DNA of 45,066 nt, from assembly GCA_945889445.1 (NCBI GenBank), contig CAMDBX010000027.1, forward strand, positions 1 through 45,066, read 5' to 3'. This DNA comes from Rhizobium sp. Q54 (GTDB lineage Bacteria; Pseudomonadota; Alphaproteobacteria; Rhizobiales; Aestuariivirgaceae). Position numbers and translations under genes: made by a program. The notes under the pieces were generated by a model. That model was not told where the DNA came from and searched no databases. It saw only the letters and a list, made by a program, of their open reading frames with translations. Positions 17,034 through 24,778 of this stretch are shown here, piece by piece. Numbering within the stretch: position 1 is the first letter of the stretch; every line of letters begins with the position of its first letter.

Positions 17034-18192
17034 GGGCTTCGCGCAGGACGGTGCGGTAACTGTCAAGCAGGCCGGAGAGGATGTGATCCCAACTGAAGGT
17101 GAGCGCGCGCTGCCGCGCCGCCGCGCCCATCTTGTTGCGCAGACTTTCATCTTGCACCAGCGCCTCGAGCTTCGCCGCCAGACCCTGTTCGTCGCGCGCG
17201 CTGACGAGGTGGCCCGTCTCGCCTTCTGTGACCAAAGAGTTGCTGCCGCTGGCGATGGCGTTGACGGCGGGAAGCCCGCTCGCCATGGCTTCCAGCGTCA
17301 CGTTGCCGAAGGTCTCGCTCTCGGAAGGAAAGAAGAAGATGTCGGATGAGGCATAGGCCCGCGCCAACTGCTCCCCATGCAGGAAACCCGCGAACACGCC
17401 GTTCCTCAGGCCGGCCCGCATTGCCGTCATCTCCGGTCCGTCGCCGATGACCAGCGGCTTCACCTTCAGTCCCTTTGCGGCGAGCGCGTTCATCACACGC
17501 GTGTAGATGGCGACGTTCTTTTCCTTCACCAGCCGCCCGGCAAAACTGACCGCCACTTCGTCATCGGCCATGCCAAGCGAACGCCGCCACGCCATGTCGC
17601 GCTTGTCCGGCGAGAACAGCTCGCTGTCCACCCCGCGGGCCCAGACCTCGACATGCTGCGACTGTCCGTCCTGGCGGATGATCTCGGCCATTGACTCTGA
17701 CGGCGGATAGACGCGCCGAACGCGATTGTAGAAGTTGCGCATGTAGCGCTGGCCAAGTTTCTCGAAAACTCCCAGGCCATAGAAGCGGAGGTAGGTGTCG
17801 TAACGCGTGTGGTAAGACGCGACGACGGGCACGTTCCAGCGCTCCGCCAGCTTCAGCGCCTGGTAGCCGAGGATGTCGGGAACGGCGATGTGGAAAAGTG
17901 TCGGGCGAAAGGCCTCGAGCCGCTTCCTTTGCGCTGCGGGCAGTCCCGTGGCGATGCGATATTCCTTGCGCGTCGGGATGGCGAAGGAGGGAACAGGCAC
18001 CAGTTCGCCCACGGATTCGAAGGCCGGCGTCTCCGCCACCGGCGCGAAGACCAGCACCGGCACGCCGCGCTTCTCCAGAAACGCCACGAGGCGGTTGAGC
18101 GTCAGCGCAACGCCATCCTTGATGTAGTTGTAGTTGCCGGTGAAAAGGGCCACCCGCAGGTCATCTCCGGGTGGCCCAGACTGTTGCGTCAC
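17023..18192 (-). CDS. Glycosyltransferase family 4
   Basis: 389 residues, GT-B fold. The N-terminal half begins RVALFTGNYNYIKDGVALTLNRL, characteristic of the SqdX/MgtA-type GT4 enzymes that add glucose, galactose or mannose to lipids or glycans. The C-terminal half has SFAGRLVKEKN, the donor site, and ESETFGNVTLEAMASGLP, the E-x7-E motif of retaining GT4 enzymes. Start is GTG at 18192, 11 bp after the preceding gene; the end overlaps the ELM1-like gene by 11 bp. Cytoplasmic, membrane-associated; donor and acceptor cannot be read from the sequence. Confidence 0.9.
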   Translation of the reverse strand: MTQQSGPPGDDLRVALFTGNYNYIKDGVALTLNRLVAFLEKRGVPVLVFAPVAETPAFESVGELVPVPSFAIPTRKEYRIATGLPAAQRKRLEAFRPTLFHIAVPDILGYQALKLAERWNVPVVASYHTRYDTYLRFYGLGVFEKLGQRYMRNFYNRVRRVYPPSESMAEIIRQDGQSQHVEVWARGVDSELFSPDKRDMAWRRSLGMADDEVAVSFAGRLVKEKNVAIYTRVMNALAAKGLKVKPLVIGDGPEMTAMRAGLRNGVFAGFLHGEQLARAYASSDIFFFPSESETFGNVTLEAMASGLPAVNAIASGSNSLVTEGETGHLVSARDEQGLAAKLEALVQDESLRNKMGAAARQRALTFSWDHILSGLLDSYRTVLREAHGR

Positions 18193-18203
18193 CTGTTGCG
18201 AAC

Positions 18204-19136
18204 TCAGGCCGCTGCCTTGAGCTCGGTCAGCGGCGGCAGCGTCGGCGCAGCCTTCATCACCTCGACGGAGTCGTGGCGGATGTAGTTCTTCTCCATCGCT
18301 TCCTTGATCTGCGCGTCCGTCACCATGCCGGCCTCATAGGCACCCTTGAGCAGGCCATAGAAGAGCTGTTCCTGCTTCGGGTCCGGGTGCTTGGCATAGC
18401 GGCCGAGCAGCGCATGCTCGCCGAACATCTTGCGCCGCATGCGCATGATCCAGCCGATGACGGGAACGAACTCGGTCGGCGTGTAGTCCACCTTGAGGCC
18501 CGTCTTCCACGGCTGGGTGCGGCGGCGGGTGTTGTGGATCATCTTGGTCTTGGGCGTCAGCTTGTCGAAGTCGTTCCACTCGTTCTCGAACACGCCGATG
18601 GTGTTGGGGTCTTCCATCAGCAGCGAAATCCAGTTGTGGTAGTCGCGCTTGCCCTCGAACAGTTCGTTGAAGCTCTTTTCCACGTCCCAGTGCTTCAGCT
18701 TGGCGCAGTCGAGCAGCATGACGGACGAGGCAAAGGCACCGTTCTTGAACTTCGAGCCGCGGCACATGATGGCATTGCCCTGCATGTCGCGGGTCAGCAA
18801 CTCCCACACGTCCTGCACAGCGAACACGTCCGGGTCCACGACCAATGCGCGGCCCTGGTAGCCCATCAGCTGCGGCGGCAGGAAGCGGGTGAGGGTGAAT
18901 GACTGCAGGTCGTTTTCCAGCCACACGCGGTCCACGCCATGGCGCTTGTAGGTCTGCCCGTCGCGCTGCGCGAACCACGGGTAGTTGTCCTTGTTCATGA
19001 TGGTCACGTCGAACTTGTCGGCGTGCGGCGAACGCGTCATCGAATAGGCGGACACGATCGCGCCGATCGACTGCTTGTTGTTCGTCTGGATGAAAATGTG
19101 AGGCCGGGTGGCCCCAGCATTGCCGGTCGAAGCCAT
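18204..19136 (-). CDS. GT-A-like protein of unknown function, copy 1
   Basis: 310 residues. It begins RPHIFIQTNNKQSIGAIVS and carries RALVVDPDVFAV (a D-x-D type metal/nucleotide-sugar motif), FASSVMLLD, and NDFDKLTPKTKMIHNTRRR before a conserved C-terminal HPDPKQEQLFYGLL. The layout recalls GT8-type nucleotide-sugar transferases (DxD near residue 97 and a late metal-binding H), but the family was not recognised with certainty. A clear paralogue is encoded at 22697-23611; many blocks are identical or nearly so (LNEDLQSFT/LENDLQSFT, VVDPDVF, NDFDxLTPxTxMIHNT, TQPWK). First gene of the leftward operon that runs to 12419. The start ATG overlaps CATG with a possible rightward start on the other strand. 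Confidence 0.75.
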   Translation of the reverse strand: MASTGNAGATRPHIFIQTNNKQSIGAIVSAYSMTRSPHADKFDVTIMNKDNYPWFAQRDGQTYKRHGVDRVWLENDLQSFTLTRFLPPQLMGYQGRALVVDPDVFAVQDVWELLTRDMQGNAIMCRGSKFKNGAFASSVMLLDCAKLKHWDVEKSFNELFEGKRDYHNWISLLMEDPNTIGVFENEWNDFDKLTPKTKMIHNTRRRTQPWKTGLKVDYTPTEFVPVIGWIMRMRRKMFGEHALLGRYAKHPDPKQEQLFYGLLKGAYEAGMVTDAQIKEAMEKNYIRHDSVEVMKAAPTLPPLTELKAAA

Positions 19137-19171
19137 GACAATCCCCGAAACTATTGCTTACAACGGCTCCC

Positions 19172-19199
19172 TGTATCATGTAGTGACCGACGCGTCCAA
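19172..19199 (-). promoter_or_regulatory. Possible promoter of the leftward glycan operon
   Basis: Reading leftward, TTGGAC (complement of 19194-19199) and GATACA (complement of 19172-19177) are 16 bases apart and 36 bases before the start codon at 19136. Weak -10; prediction by eye. Confidence 0.3.
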
Positions 19200-19226
19200 G
19201 GCCGTGTCTGCGCGGCTCTCTGTCAC

Positions 19227-19240
19227 AAGGCTTAAGCCTT
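19227..19240. promoter_or_regulatory. Perfect palindrome AAGGCTTAAGCCTT between divergent genes
   Basis: A 14-bp perfect palindrome in the AT-richer stretch between the leftward operon and the rightward ELM1-like gene, just upstream of the likely start codon of the latter. Candidate operator for divergent control; could be chance. Confidence 0.35.
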
Positions 19241-20340
19241 TGCAAATACAGGGGAATTTCTACCTGAAGAACAGCCATCCGAGAACCTGGGTCCTGCACA
19301 GCCCGCATTCGGGCGACAACACCCAGCTGCGTGCACTGGCGGCAGCACTGGGCTGGCCCTGTGAGTCGAAGCGCCTGAGCTACCGCCGGCAAGAGGGCTT
19401 GTTGCGTGTGCTGAGCCTGCCCACGCTGGCGGGTGTCGATCTTGCTGCCTCGAGCCCGATCGAAGCGCCCTGGCCGGACCTCGTCATCTGCTCGGGCCGC
19501 GGGGCGGAGGCAGTGGCCTTCTGGCTGAAGCAGCAGAACCCGCACCTCCGCATCGTCTTCGTCGGCACGCCGTGGTCAGGCCTGTCGCGGTTCGACCTCG
19601 TCATCACCACGCCGCAATACCGCCTGCCGCAGGCGCCCAACGTGCTGCACAACCTGCTCCCCTTGCATGACGTGACGCCGGACCGGCTGTCCGCCGAGAC
19701 CGTCCGCTGGCAGCCGCGGCTCGGCACGCTGCCGCGCCCCTTCACCGCCCTGCTGGTGGGCGGCGCGAGCGGACCCTATCTCTTTACGCCGGCCTCCGCC
19801 AGGCGCCTGGGGCGCGAGGCATCCGCCGTGGCGCGCGCGGCTGGCGGCTCGCTTCTGGTCACCACCAGCGCCCGGACGGGTGACGCCGCCGCCGATGCGC
19901 TGCAGTCGGCGATCGACGTGCCGTGCTTCTTCCATCGCTGGCAGTCCGACGCGCCAGACAACCCTTTCCACGCCGTCCTCGGCCTCGCGGATCGTATCAT
20001 CGTGACGGCGGACTCGATCTCCATGATGTCGGAGGCCGTCAGCACCGGTAAACCGGTGCTGCTCTTCGACATCGAGGAGGGCCCCTATGCCATGCGGGCC
20101 GACGCCGGGCGCCCGCGCATCGGCTGGCGCGGTCGCAGCGCCAATGCGTCCATCTTCCGCCTGCTGATCAATCACGCGCCGCCGCGCTTCTCGCGCGACC
20201 TGCGCGTGGTGCATCACCAGCTCGTCACCTCCGGCCGTGCGCAGTGGCTCGGCGATCCGCCAGCCAAGGCCTCGCCGCTGCCGCTGGAAGATGCGCTGGC
20301 CCGCGCCGTGGCTCGCATCCGCGGGCTTTTTGGCCTATGA
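19240..20340 (+). CDS. ELM1-like (DUF1022) GT-B-fold protein, copy B
   Basis: About 366 residues. Family landmarks: RTWVLHSPHSGDNTQ at the start of the domain, PWPDLVICSGRGAEAV, FDLVITTPQYRLPQAPNVLHN, ALLVGGASGPY and VTADSISMMSEAVSTGKPVLLFD. The frame is open back to ATGs at 19135 and 19108, but the extra residues use codons unlike the rest, would overlap the leftward gene's start, and have no counterpart in the other two copies, so TTG at 19240 is preferred (AAGG nine bases upstream). Compared with copies A and C the tail includes an extra GWRGRSANASIFRLLINHAPPRF segment. It is followed after 36 bp by the ATP-grasp gene. Function presumed glycosyl transfer in the surface glycan pathway; not proven for any bacterial member. 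Confidence 0.78.
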   Translation: MQIQGNFYLKNSHPRTWVLHSPHSGDNTQLRALAAALGWPCESKRLSYRRQEGLLRVLSLPTLAGVDLAASSPIEAPWPDLVICSGRGAEAVAFWLKQQNPHLRIVFVGTPWSGLSRFDLVITTPQYRLPQAPNVLHNLLPLHDVTPDRLSAETVRWQPRLGTLPRPFTALLVGGASGPYLFTPASARRLGREASAVARAAGGSLLVTTSARTGDAAADALQSAIDVPCFFHRWQSDAPDNPFHAVLGLADRIIVTADSISMMSEAVSTGKPVLLFDIEEGPYAMRADAGRPRIGWRGRSANASIFRLLINHAPPRFSRDLRVVHHQLVTSGRAQWLGDPPAKASPLPLEDALARAVARIRGLFGL

Positions 20341-20376
20341 GCGGCAGCCACCAACCCGCCGGAATGCCTTGATTCG

Positions 20377-21705
20377 ATGCCGCCCAAAACTGAAGCCAGC
20401 CTCAGCCTCAGCGACCGCCTGACGACGCTGAAGGGCCATGCCTGGAAGGCATTGCTGCGCGGCAGCGAAGCCTTCGCCTATCACGTGGCAGGGCTTCCCA
20501 TGGCGCTCCGCCGCATCTTTCGCGGCAAGCCCACGCTGGCGCTGCCGCCCGCCGAATATCTCCACCGCCATTATGCCTGGACCTACTGGCAACTGCCTTG
20601 GGGGCCGCTGAAGGGGCTTGTCGCCGCCATCGCCTGGCCCATCGCGCTGCCAGTCGCCGTCTTTGTTTTCGCCCGCCGCAACGCCCGGGCCATTGCCGCG
20701 CGCTCTGGTGTCAGTTCCGCAGCGCAGGTCATTGGCCAGGTTGAAATGGCTTCGCGCTTCGCCATCGCGCCCTTCTGGTACTACATGTTCGAACTCCATC
20801 TGCCGGAGCGGAAGAAGCGCGCGCAACTCTATCTCACCGCGCATGAGACGATCGGCCCCGCCTATTCGCTGCTGCAGCCGCCTGAGGGCGCGGATGGCAT
20901 GGACGACAAGATCTGGTTCGCCGAACACTGCCATGAGCAGGGCGTGCGCGCTGTGCCGGTGCTGATGCATTTCTCCAGGGGCGAGCGCCAGCCGCTGAAG
21001 GGCGGCAGCGATGTCCTTCCCGATGGCGATCTGTTCGTCAAGCCGCGCTCAGGTTCTGGCGGTCACCGCATGGAGCGCTGGGATTTCATCGGCGAGGGCC
21101 GCTATGGCAACGCCCATGCGCAAGTCCTCACGCGTGAGCAACTGATGGAGAAGCTTGCACGCCAGTCGCTCAAGGATGATTTTCTCGTCCAGCCGCGGCT
21201 TGCCAATCATGCCGCGCTTGACGACATCTCGAATGGCGCGCTGGCCACCGTGCGGCTGCTCACCTGCCGCAACGAGCAGGGCCGGGCGGAGGCCACCAAT
21301 GCAGCCTTCCGCATGGCCATCGGCAATTCGGTGGTCGACAATTTCCACCAGGGCGGGCTCGCCACCGCGGTCGACATGCAGATCGGCGTCATCGGCATTG
21401 CCTCCGACATCGGCATCAGGCCGGATGTGGGCTGGCGCGACACCCATCCGGTGAGCGGCGTACGCTTCGACGGCCGCACCCTGCCGCACTGGCCGGACGT
21501 GGTGGCGCTGGCCGTCAGGGCGCACGAAGCCTTCCCGGAGCGCGTGGTTGTGGGCTGGGACGTTGCCATGCTGGCCGACGGCGCCATGATCATCGAGGGC
21601 AACGGCAAGCCCGACCTCGATATCCACCAGCGCGCCGAACGCGGGCCAGCAGGTGAGAACCGCATCGCCCATCTCCTTGCCTATAATGTAGCTTCGCGTG
21701 CCTGA
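20377..21705 (+). CDS. Sugar-transfer-associated ATP-grasp protein
   Basis: 442 residues. The first 130 residues include a hydrophobic hairpin-like segment (GLVAAIAWPIALPVAVFVFARR) that could bind the membrane. From about residue 140 the ATP-grasp domain follows: LFVKPRSGSGGHRMERW (ATP-binding lysine and glycine loop), DDFLVQPRLANH, and VVGWDVAMLADGAMIIEGNGKPDLD, whose E and N would hold Mg-ATP. This is the type of the ATPgrasp_ST family, found in polysaccharide and lipid-sugar loci and thought to form an amide or ester bond between a carboxylate and an amine or hydroxyl on a glycan; no member's reaction is certain. It lies between an ELM1-like gene and a sulfotransferase gene in the same direction. 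Confidence 0.82.
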   Translation: MPPKTEASLSLSDRLTTLKGHAWKALLRGSEAFAYHVAGLPMALRRIFRGKPTLALPPAEYLHRHYAWTYWQLPWGPLKGLVAAIAWPIALPVAVFVFARRNARAIAARSGVSSAAQVIGQVEMASRFAIAPFWYYMFELHLPERKKRAQLYLTAHETIGPAYSLLQPPEGADGMDDKIWFAEHCHEQGVRAVPVLMHFSRGERQPLKGGSDVLPDGDLFVKPRSGSGGHRMERWDFIGEGRYGNAHAQVLTREQLMEKLARQSLKDDFLVQPRLANHAALDDISNGALATVRLLTCRNEQGRAEATNAAFRMAIGNSVVDNFHQGGLATAVDMQIGVIGIASDIGIRPDVGWRDTHPVSGVRFDGRTLPHWPDVVALAVRAHEAFPERVVVGWDVAMLADGAMIIEGNGKPDLDIHQRAERGPAGENRIAHLLAYNVASRA

Positions 21706-21772
21706 GGGCGGCACGTTGCTGCACGGGCCATGATTTGCTATTCCGGCCCAAGATATTGAGCCTGAAAGCCAT

Positions 21773-22690
21773 ATGACCATCCAGTTTCCCAATGCCTATG
21801 ATCTTCGTACCGGCCTGCGCCGCCTGGTTTCTGCCGCCGCCAGTGCCCTGCCGCGCGACAAGGGCGTTGGTGCCGAGCGCTGGTTCCGTGGCTATGAGGA
21901 GAAGAAGAAACTCGAGGCCGCGGATGCGGTTGTGGTATCCTTCGGCAAGAGCGGCCGCACCTGGCTGCGCGTCTTGCTGTGGCGCTATTTCTCGCTGAAG
22001 AACGGTTATGCCAGCGACAGCATTTCCGGCTTCGACGAGTTCCGGCAGAAGCGCCGGGGGGTTCCGGTCCTCTTCTTCACCCACGACAATTACCTGAAGG
22101 ATTTTGAGGGCGAAGCCGGCAAGGCGGCGCTCTATGGCAGGTTGCCCGTGGTGCTCCTGGTGCGCGACCCGCGCGATACGGCGGTCTCACAGTTCTTCCA
22201 GTGGAAGCACCGCATCGTGCCGCGCAAAAAGGTGATCAACGACTATCCGCTGCAGGATGTCGATCTTCACGCTTTCATCACGGGTGCGCAGTCCGGCATC
22301 CCGAAGATCGTTTCGTTCATGAACGACTGGGCGGCGGAGGCCGAGAGCTTTCAGAAGCTTCTCGTCGTGCGCTACGAGGACCTGCGCGCCGATACGAAGC
22401 GCGAGCTTCGCCGCATTCTTGATTTCCTTGGCCAGCAGGCAACCGAGGCCGATCTCGACGACGCCGTCTCCTTCGCCTCGATCGACAACATGCGTCGCAT
22501 GGAGCGGGAGAATGCTTCCAAGGTCACCGCCCATCGCAGCATGAAGCCGGGCGATGCCAGCGATCCGTCGAGCTACAAGGTGCGGCGCGGCAAGGTCGGA
22601 GGCTGGACCGACTATGTCAGCGAGGAGCAGGCCGAAGCGATCGACCACCTTGTGGCAGAGACATTGTCCCCTGTCTTCGGATACAGGTAG
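21773..22690 (+). CDS. Sulfotransferase domain protein
   Basis: 305 residues, PAPS-dependent sulfotransferase (Sulfotransfer_1 type). The 5'-phosphosulfate loop is VVSFGKSGRTWLRVLLWRY, the 3'-phosphate-binding region is VVLLVRDPRDTAVSQFFQWKHR, and a late KVGGWTDYVSEEQAEAID matches the G-x-x-G-x-W-x-x-x-x-S/T-x-E-Q-x-x-x cofactor-binding motif near the C-terminus of the family. It would transfer sulfate to a hydroxyl of the surface glycan or lipid. It stands 67 bp after the ATP-grasp gene; its stop is 6 bp from the stop of the convergent gene and no hairpin separates them. No PAPS-making genes are in the window. Confidence 0.9.
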   Translation: MTIQFPNAYDLRTGLRRLVSAAASALPRDKGVGAERWFRGYEEKKKLEAADAVVVSFGKSGRTWLRVLLWRYFSLKNGYASDSISGFDEFRQKRRGVPVLFFTHDNYLKDFEGEAGKAALYGRLPVVLLVRDPRDTAVSQFFQWKHRIVPRKKVINDYPLQDVDLHAFITGAQSGIPKIVSFMNDWAAEAESFQKLLVVRYEDLRADTKRELRRILDFLGQQATEADLDDAVSFASIDNMRRMERENASKVTAHRSMKPGDASDPSSYKVRRGKVGGWTDYVSEEQAEAIDHLVAETLSPVFGYR

Positions 22691-22696
22691 AGCGCC

Positions 22697-23611
22697 TCAG
22701 GCTGCGAACAACGGCCGCTCGTCCAGCGTCGGCGTGCGGCGCATCAGGTCAAGTGCGTCATGGCGCACGTGGTTGTGCTTCATCTCGTGGCGGATCATCG
22801 CTTCCGTCACCAGTCCCTTGTCGAAGCATTCGCGCAGAAGCCCGAAGAACAGCCGCTCCTGCCGCGGGTCCGGATGCGTCTTGTAGGTGCCCATCATTCC
22901 GTATTCGCCGAACAGCGTGCGGCGCACACGGTGGTAGATGTTCTTCGGTGTCAGCGCGTTCTTCGATTCCGGCGCGCGGAAGTCCACCGGTAGGCCCGAC
23001 TTCCACGGCTGCGTCTGGCGCTTGGTATTGTGGATCATGCGCGTCTCGGGCGTCAGCGTGTCGAAGTCATTCCACACGGCCTCCAGTTCGCCGATCGAAT
23101 CCTGCGGTTCCAGCAGCAGGGTAATCCACTTCATGTAGTCGCGCTTGAACTCGAACATCTCCTCGAAGTTCCGGGCGACGTTCCAGTGGGTCAGCTTCGG
23201 GTTGTCGAGCAGCATCACGCTCGAGGCCCACACACTCTCCTTGGTGCCCCGGCGGTGGCGCGCCATCAGGGCCTTGCCCTTCATGTCGCGCATCAGCAGT
23301 TCGTTGATGTTGGAAATGCAGAACACGTCGGGGTCCACCACCAGCGAGCGGCCCTGGTAATTCATCAGTTCTGGCGGCGCGAAACGCAGCACTGTGAAGG
23401 ACTGCAGGTCCTCGTTCAGCCACTCCCGCTTCAGCCCGTCACGCAGATAGAGGCGGCCCTCGTAATTCTTCATCCAGTCATACTTCGCCGTCTCGATCAG
23501 CTTCACCTCGAAGGCTGAAGGGTCCGCTGCAAAACGCTCGAATGAGTATTTGGAGACGATCGCGCCGACGATCTGCTTTTCGTTTGTGTGGACGAAGATG
23601 GTGGGCTTCAT
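22697..23611 (-). CDS. GT-A-like protein of unknown function, copy 2
   Basis: 304 residues, paralogue of the 18204-19136 product with the same blocks in the same order: KPTIFVHTNEKQIVGAIVS, SLVVDPDVFCI, WASSVMLLD, NDFDTLTPETRMIHNTKRQ, HPDPRQERLFFGLL. The DPDVF motif suggests a GT-A nucleotide-sugar-dependent transferase, possibly GT8-like. It follows the ELM1-like gene at 23665-24687 by 53 bp, so the pair ELM1-like/GT-A-like occurs twice in the locus, which suggests that the two proteins act in the same step or on the same intermediate. Function not established. Confidence 0.75.
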   Translation of the reverse strand: MKPTIFVHTNEKQIVGAIVSKYSFERFAADPSAFEVKLIETAKYDWMKNYEGRLYLRDGLKREWLNEDLQSFTVLRFAPPELMNYQGRSLVVDPDVFCISNINELLMRDMKGKALMARHRRGTKESVWASSVMLLDNPKLTHWNVARNFEEMFEFKRDYMKWITLLLEPQDSIGELEAVWNDFDTLTPETRMIHNTKRQTQPWKSGLPVDFRAPESKNALTPKNIYHRVRRTLFGEYGMMGTYKTHPDPRQERLFFGLLRECFDKGLVTEAMIRHEMKHNHVRHDALDLMRRTPTLDERPLFAA

Positions 23612-23664
23612 GGGCTAGGTCCTTCCACGGTTCAAACGGCGCATAGCAATATCCGCTCCTTCAC

Positions 23665-24687
23665 TCAACTTTTGACCCGGGCAAGCTGACGCAGCCTCTG
23701 GCCGACCACCACCGCATCATCCGGCAGTGGAGATGCCGGAACGCGCGGCGTCTGCCCCAGCGGCACCGCGTGCCCGCCGCGATAGAGCAGTGCGATGGCA
23801 GCGCCCAGGTCACGCGGCCGCAGCAGGTCAGTTGCCCGCTGCACCACGCCGCCGATCCCGCCGGGCGGCGGTGATTCGGCAATAGTGAGCGGTTTTCCGC
23901 AGCGCGCCACCTCGATCAGCATGGACAGGCTGTCGGCGGTCACGGTGAAGCTGTCGCCCATGGCCAGCAGCCCGGGATAGGGGTTTTCGACCCCTGCCGC
24001 TCCCCAGGTGTAAAGCCGGTCTTGCGGCCTCAAACCCGCCTTGAGGGCCGCCGCCACCCCTGCCGGGGTGCGGCGCGACGTCGCCGCATAGATCATTCCG
24101 TCCGCGGCATAGCTCCTGCTCATCTCGTCCAGAACGTGGCGCACGAAGCCAGGCTCCAGCCTCCGCTGCCCCATGTCACCCCCCACCAGCAGCACGTTGA
24201 GCGGCCGCGGCAGGGCGGAGAATTCGGGGCCGAAGTGCTGGCGTGCCGCAGCAAGGCGGGCAGGGTCGAGCCCGATCAGCGGCATGGCAATGGGCAGCAC
24301 GTTGGGCCGCCCGCGGTTGCGGTAGTAAGGCGGCAGCACCACGAGGTCGAAGTCATTCCACCGGCCCTTGGGGGCGTTCAGCAGGGCAATGCGGGTCTTT
24401 CCGCCTGACTGCTGCTTGATCCACAGCGCCACGCAGGAGAGTTGCCGGCCAATGGCCAGCACCACCTCGGGCCAGGGCCCTTCCAGCGGGTCGGAGGCGG
24501 CACGGTCGACATGTTCGAGCGAGGGGCCGATGCCCGGCTTCGCAGCCATCTGGTCGGGGCGGATCGCGATGTTGCGGACAACGGCCTCAAGGCCGGAGGC
24601 CGCGGCGGCGCCCGCCACCTGTGCATTGTCCCCCGCCTTCGGCCCGGTCAGCACCCACAGTTGCGGCAGAATCCCCTCCCTTGGCAA
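23665..24687 (-). CDS. ELM1-like (DUF1022) GT-B-fold protein, copy C
   Basis: 340 residues, the most divergent of the three copies. Landmarks: QLWVLTGPKAGDNAQ, PWPEVVLAIGRQLSCVALW, FDLVVLPPYYRNRGRPNVLP, NVLLVGGDMG and VTADSLSMLIEVARCGKPL. The annotated start is TTG at 24687; the ribosome-binding-like GGGAGGGG lies just inside the frame, so the true start may be a few codons later at a rare codon. Divergent from the surface-carbohydrate gene to its right and first in a two-gene leftward unit with the GT-A-like gene. Confidence 0.78.
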   Translation of the reverse strand: MPREGILPQLWVLTGPKAGDNAQVAGAAAASGLEAVVRNIAIRPDQMAAKPGIGPSLEHVDRAASDPLEGPWPEVVLAIGRQLSCVALWIKQQSGGKTRIALLNAPKGRWNDFDLVVLPPYYRNRGRPNVLPIAMPLIGLDPARLAAARQHFGPEFSALPRPLNVLLVGGDMGQRRLEPGFVRHVLDEMSRSYAADGMIYAATSRRTPAGVAAALKAGLRPQDRLYTWGAAGVENPYPGLLAMGDSFTVTADSLSMLIEVARCGKPLTIAESPPPGGIGGVVQRATDLLRPRDLGAAIALLYRGGHAVPLGQTPRVPASPLPDDAVVVGQRLRQLARVKS

Positions 24688-24778
24688 ACACCGGCTGGAT
24701 TAGCCCATATTCGGCCGCCACGCGAGGCTGGGCGGCCCGATGGTTGATTAAGCGGTGCCGCTATGCCATCCCACCTCG

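Noticed and set aside
16026-17150. Longer version of ELM1-like copy A starting inside the GT4 gene
   Set aside because: The extra residues overlap the GT4 reading frame by more than 100 bases, have no similarity to the other copies, and the ATG at 17033 starts just before the conserved domain.
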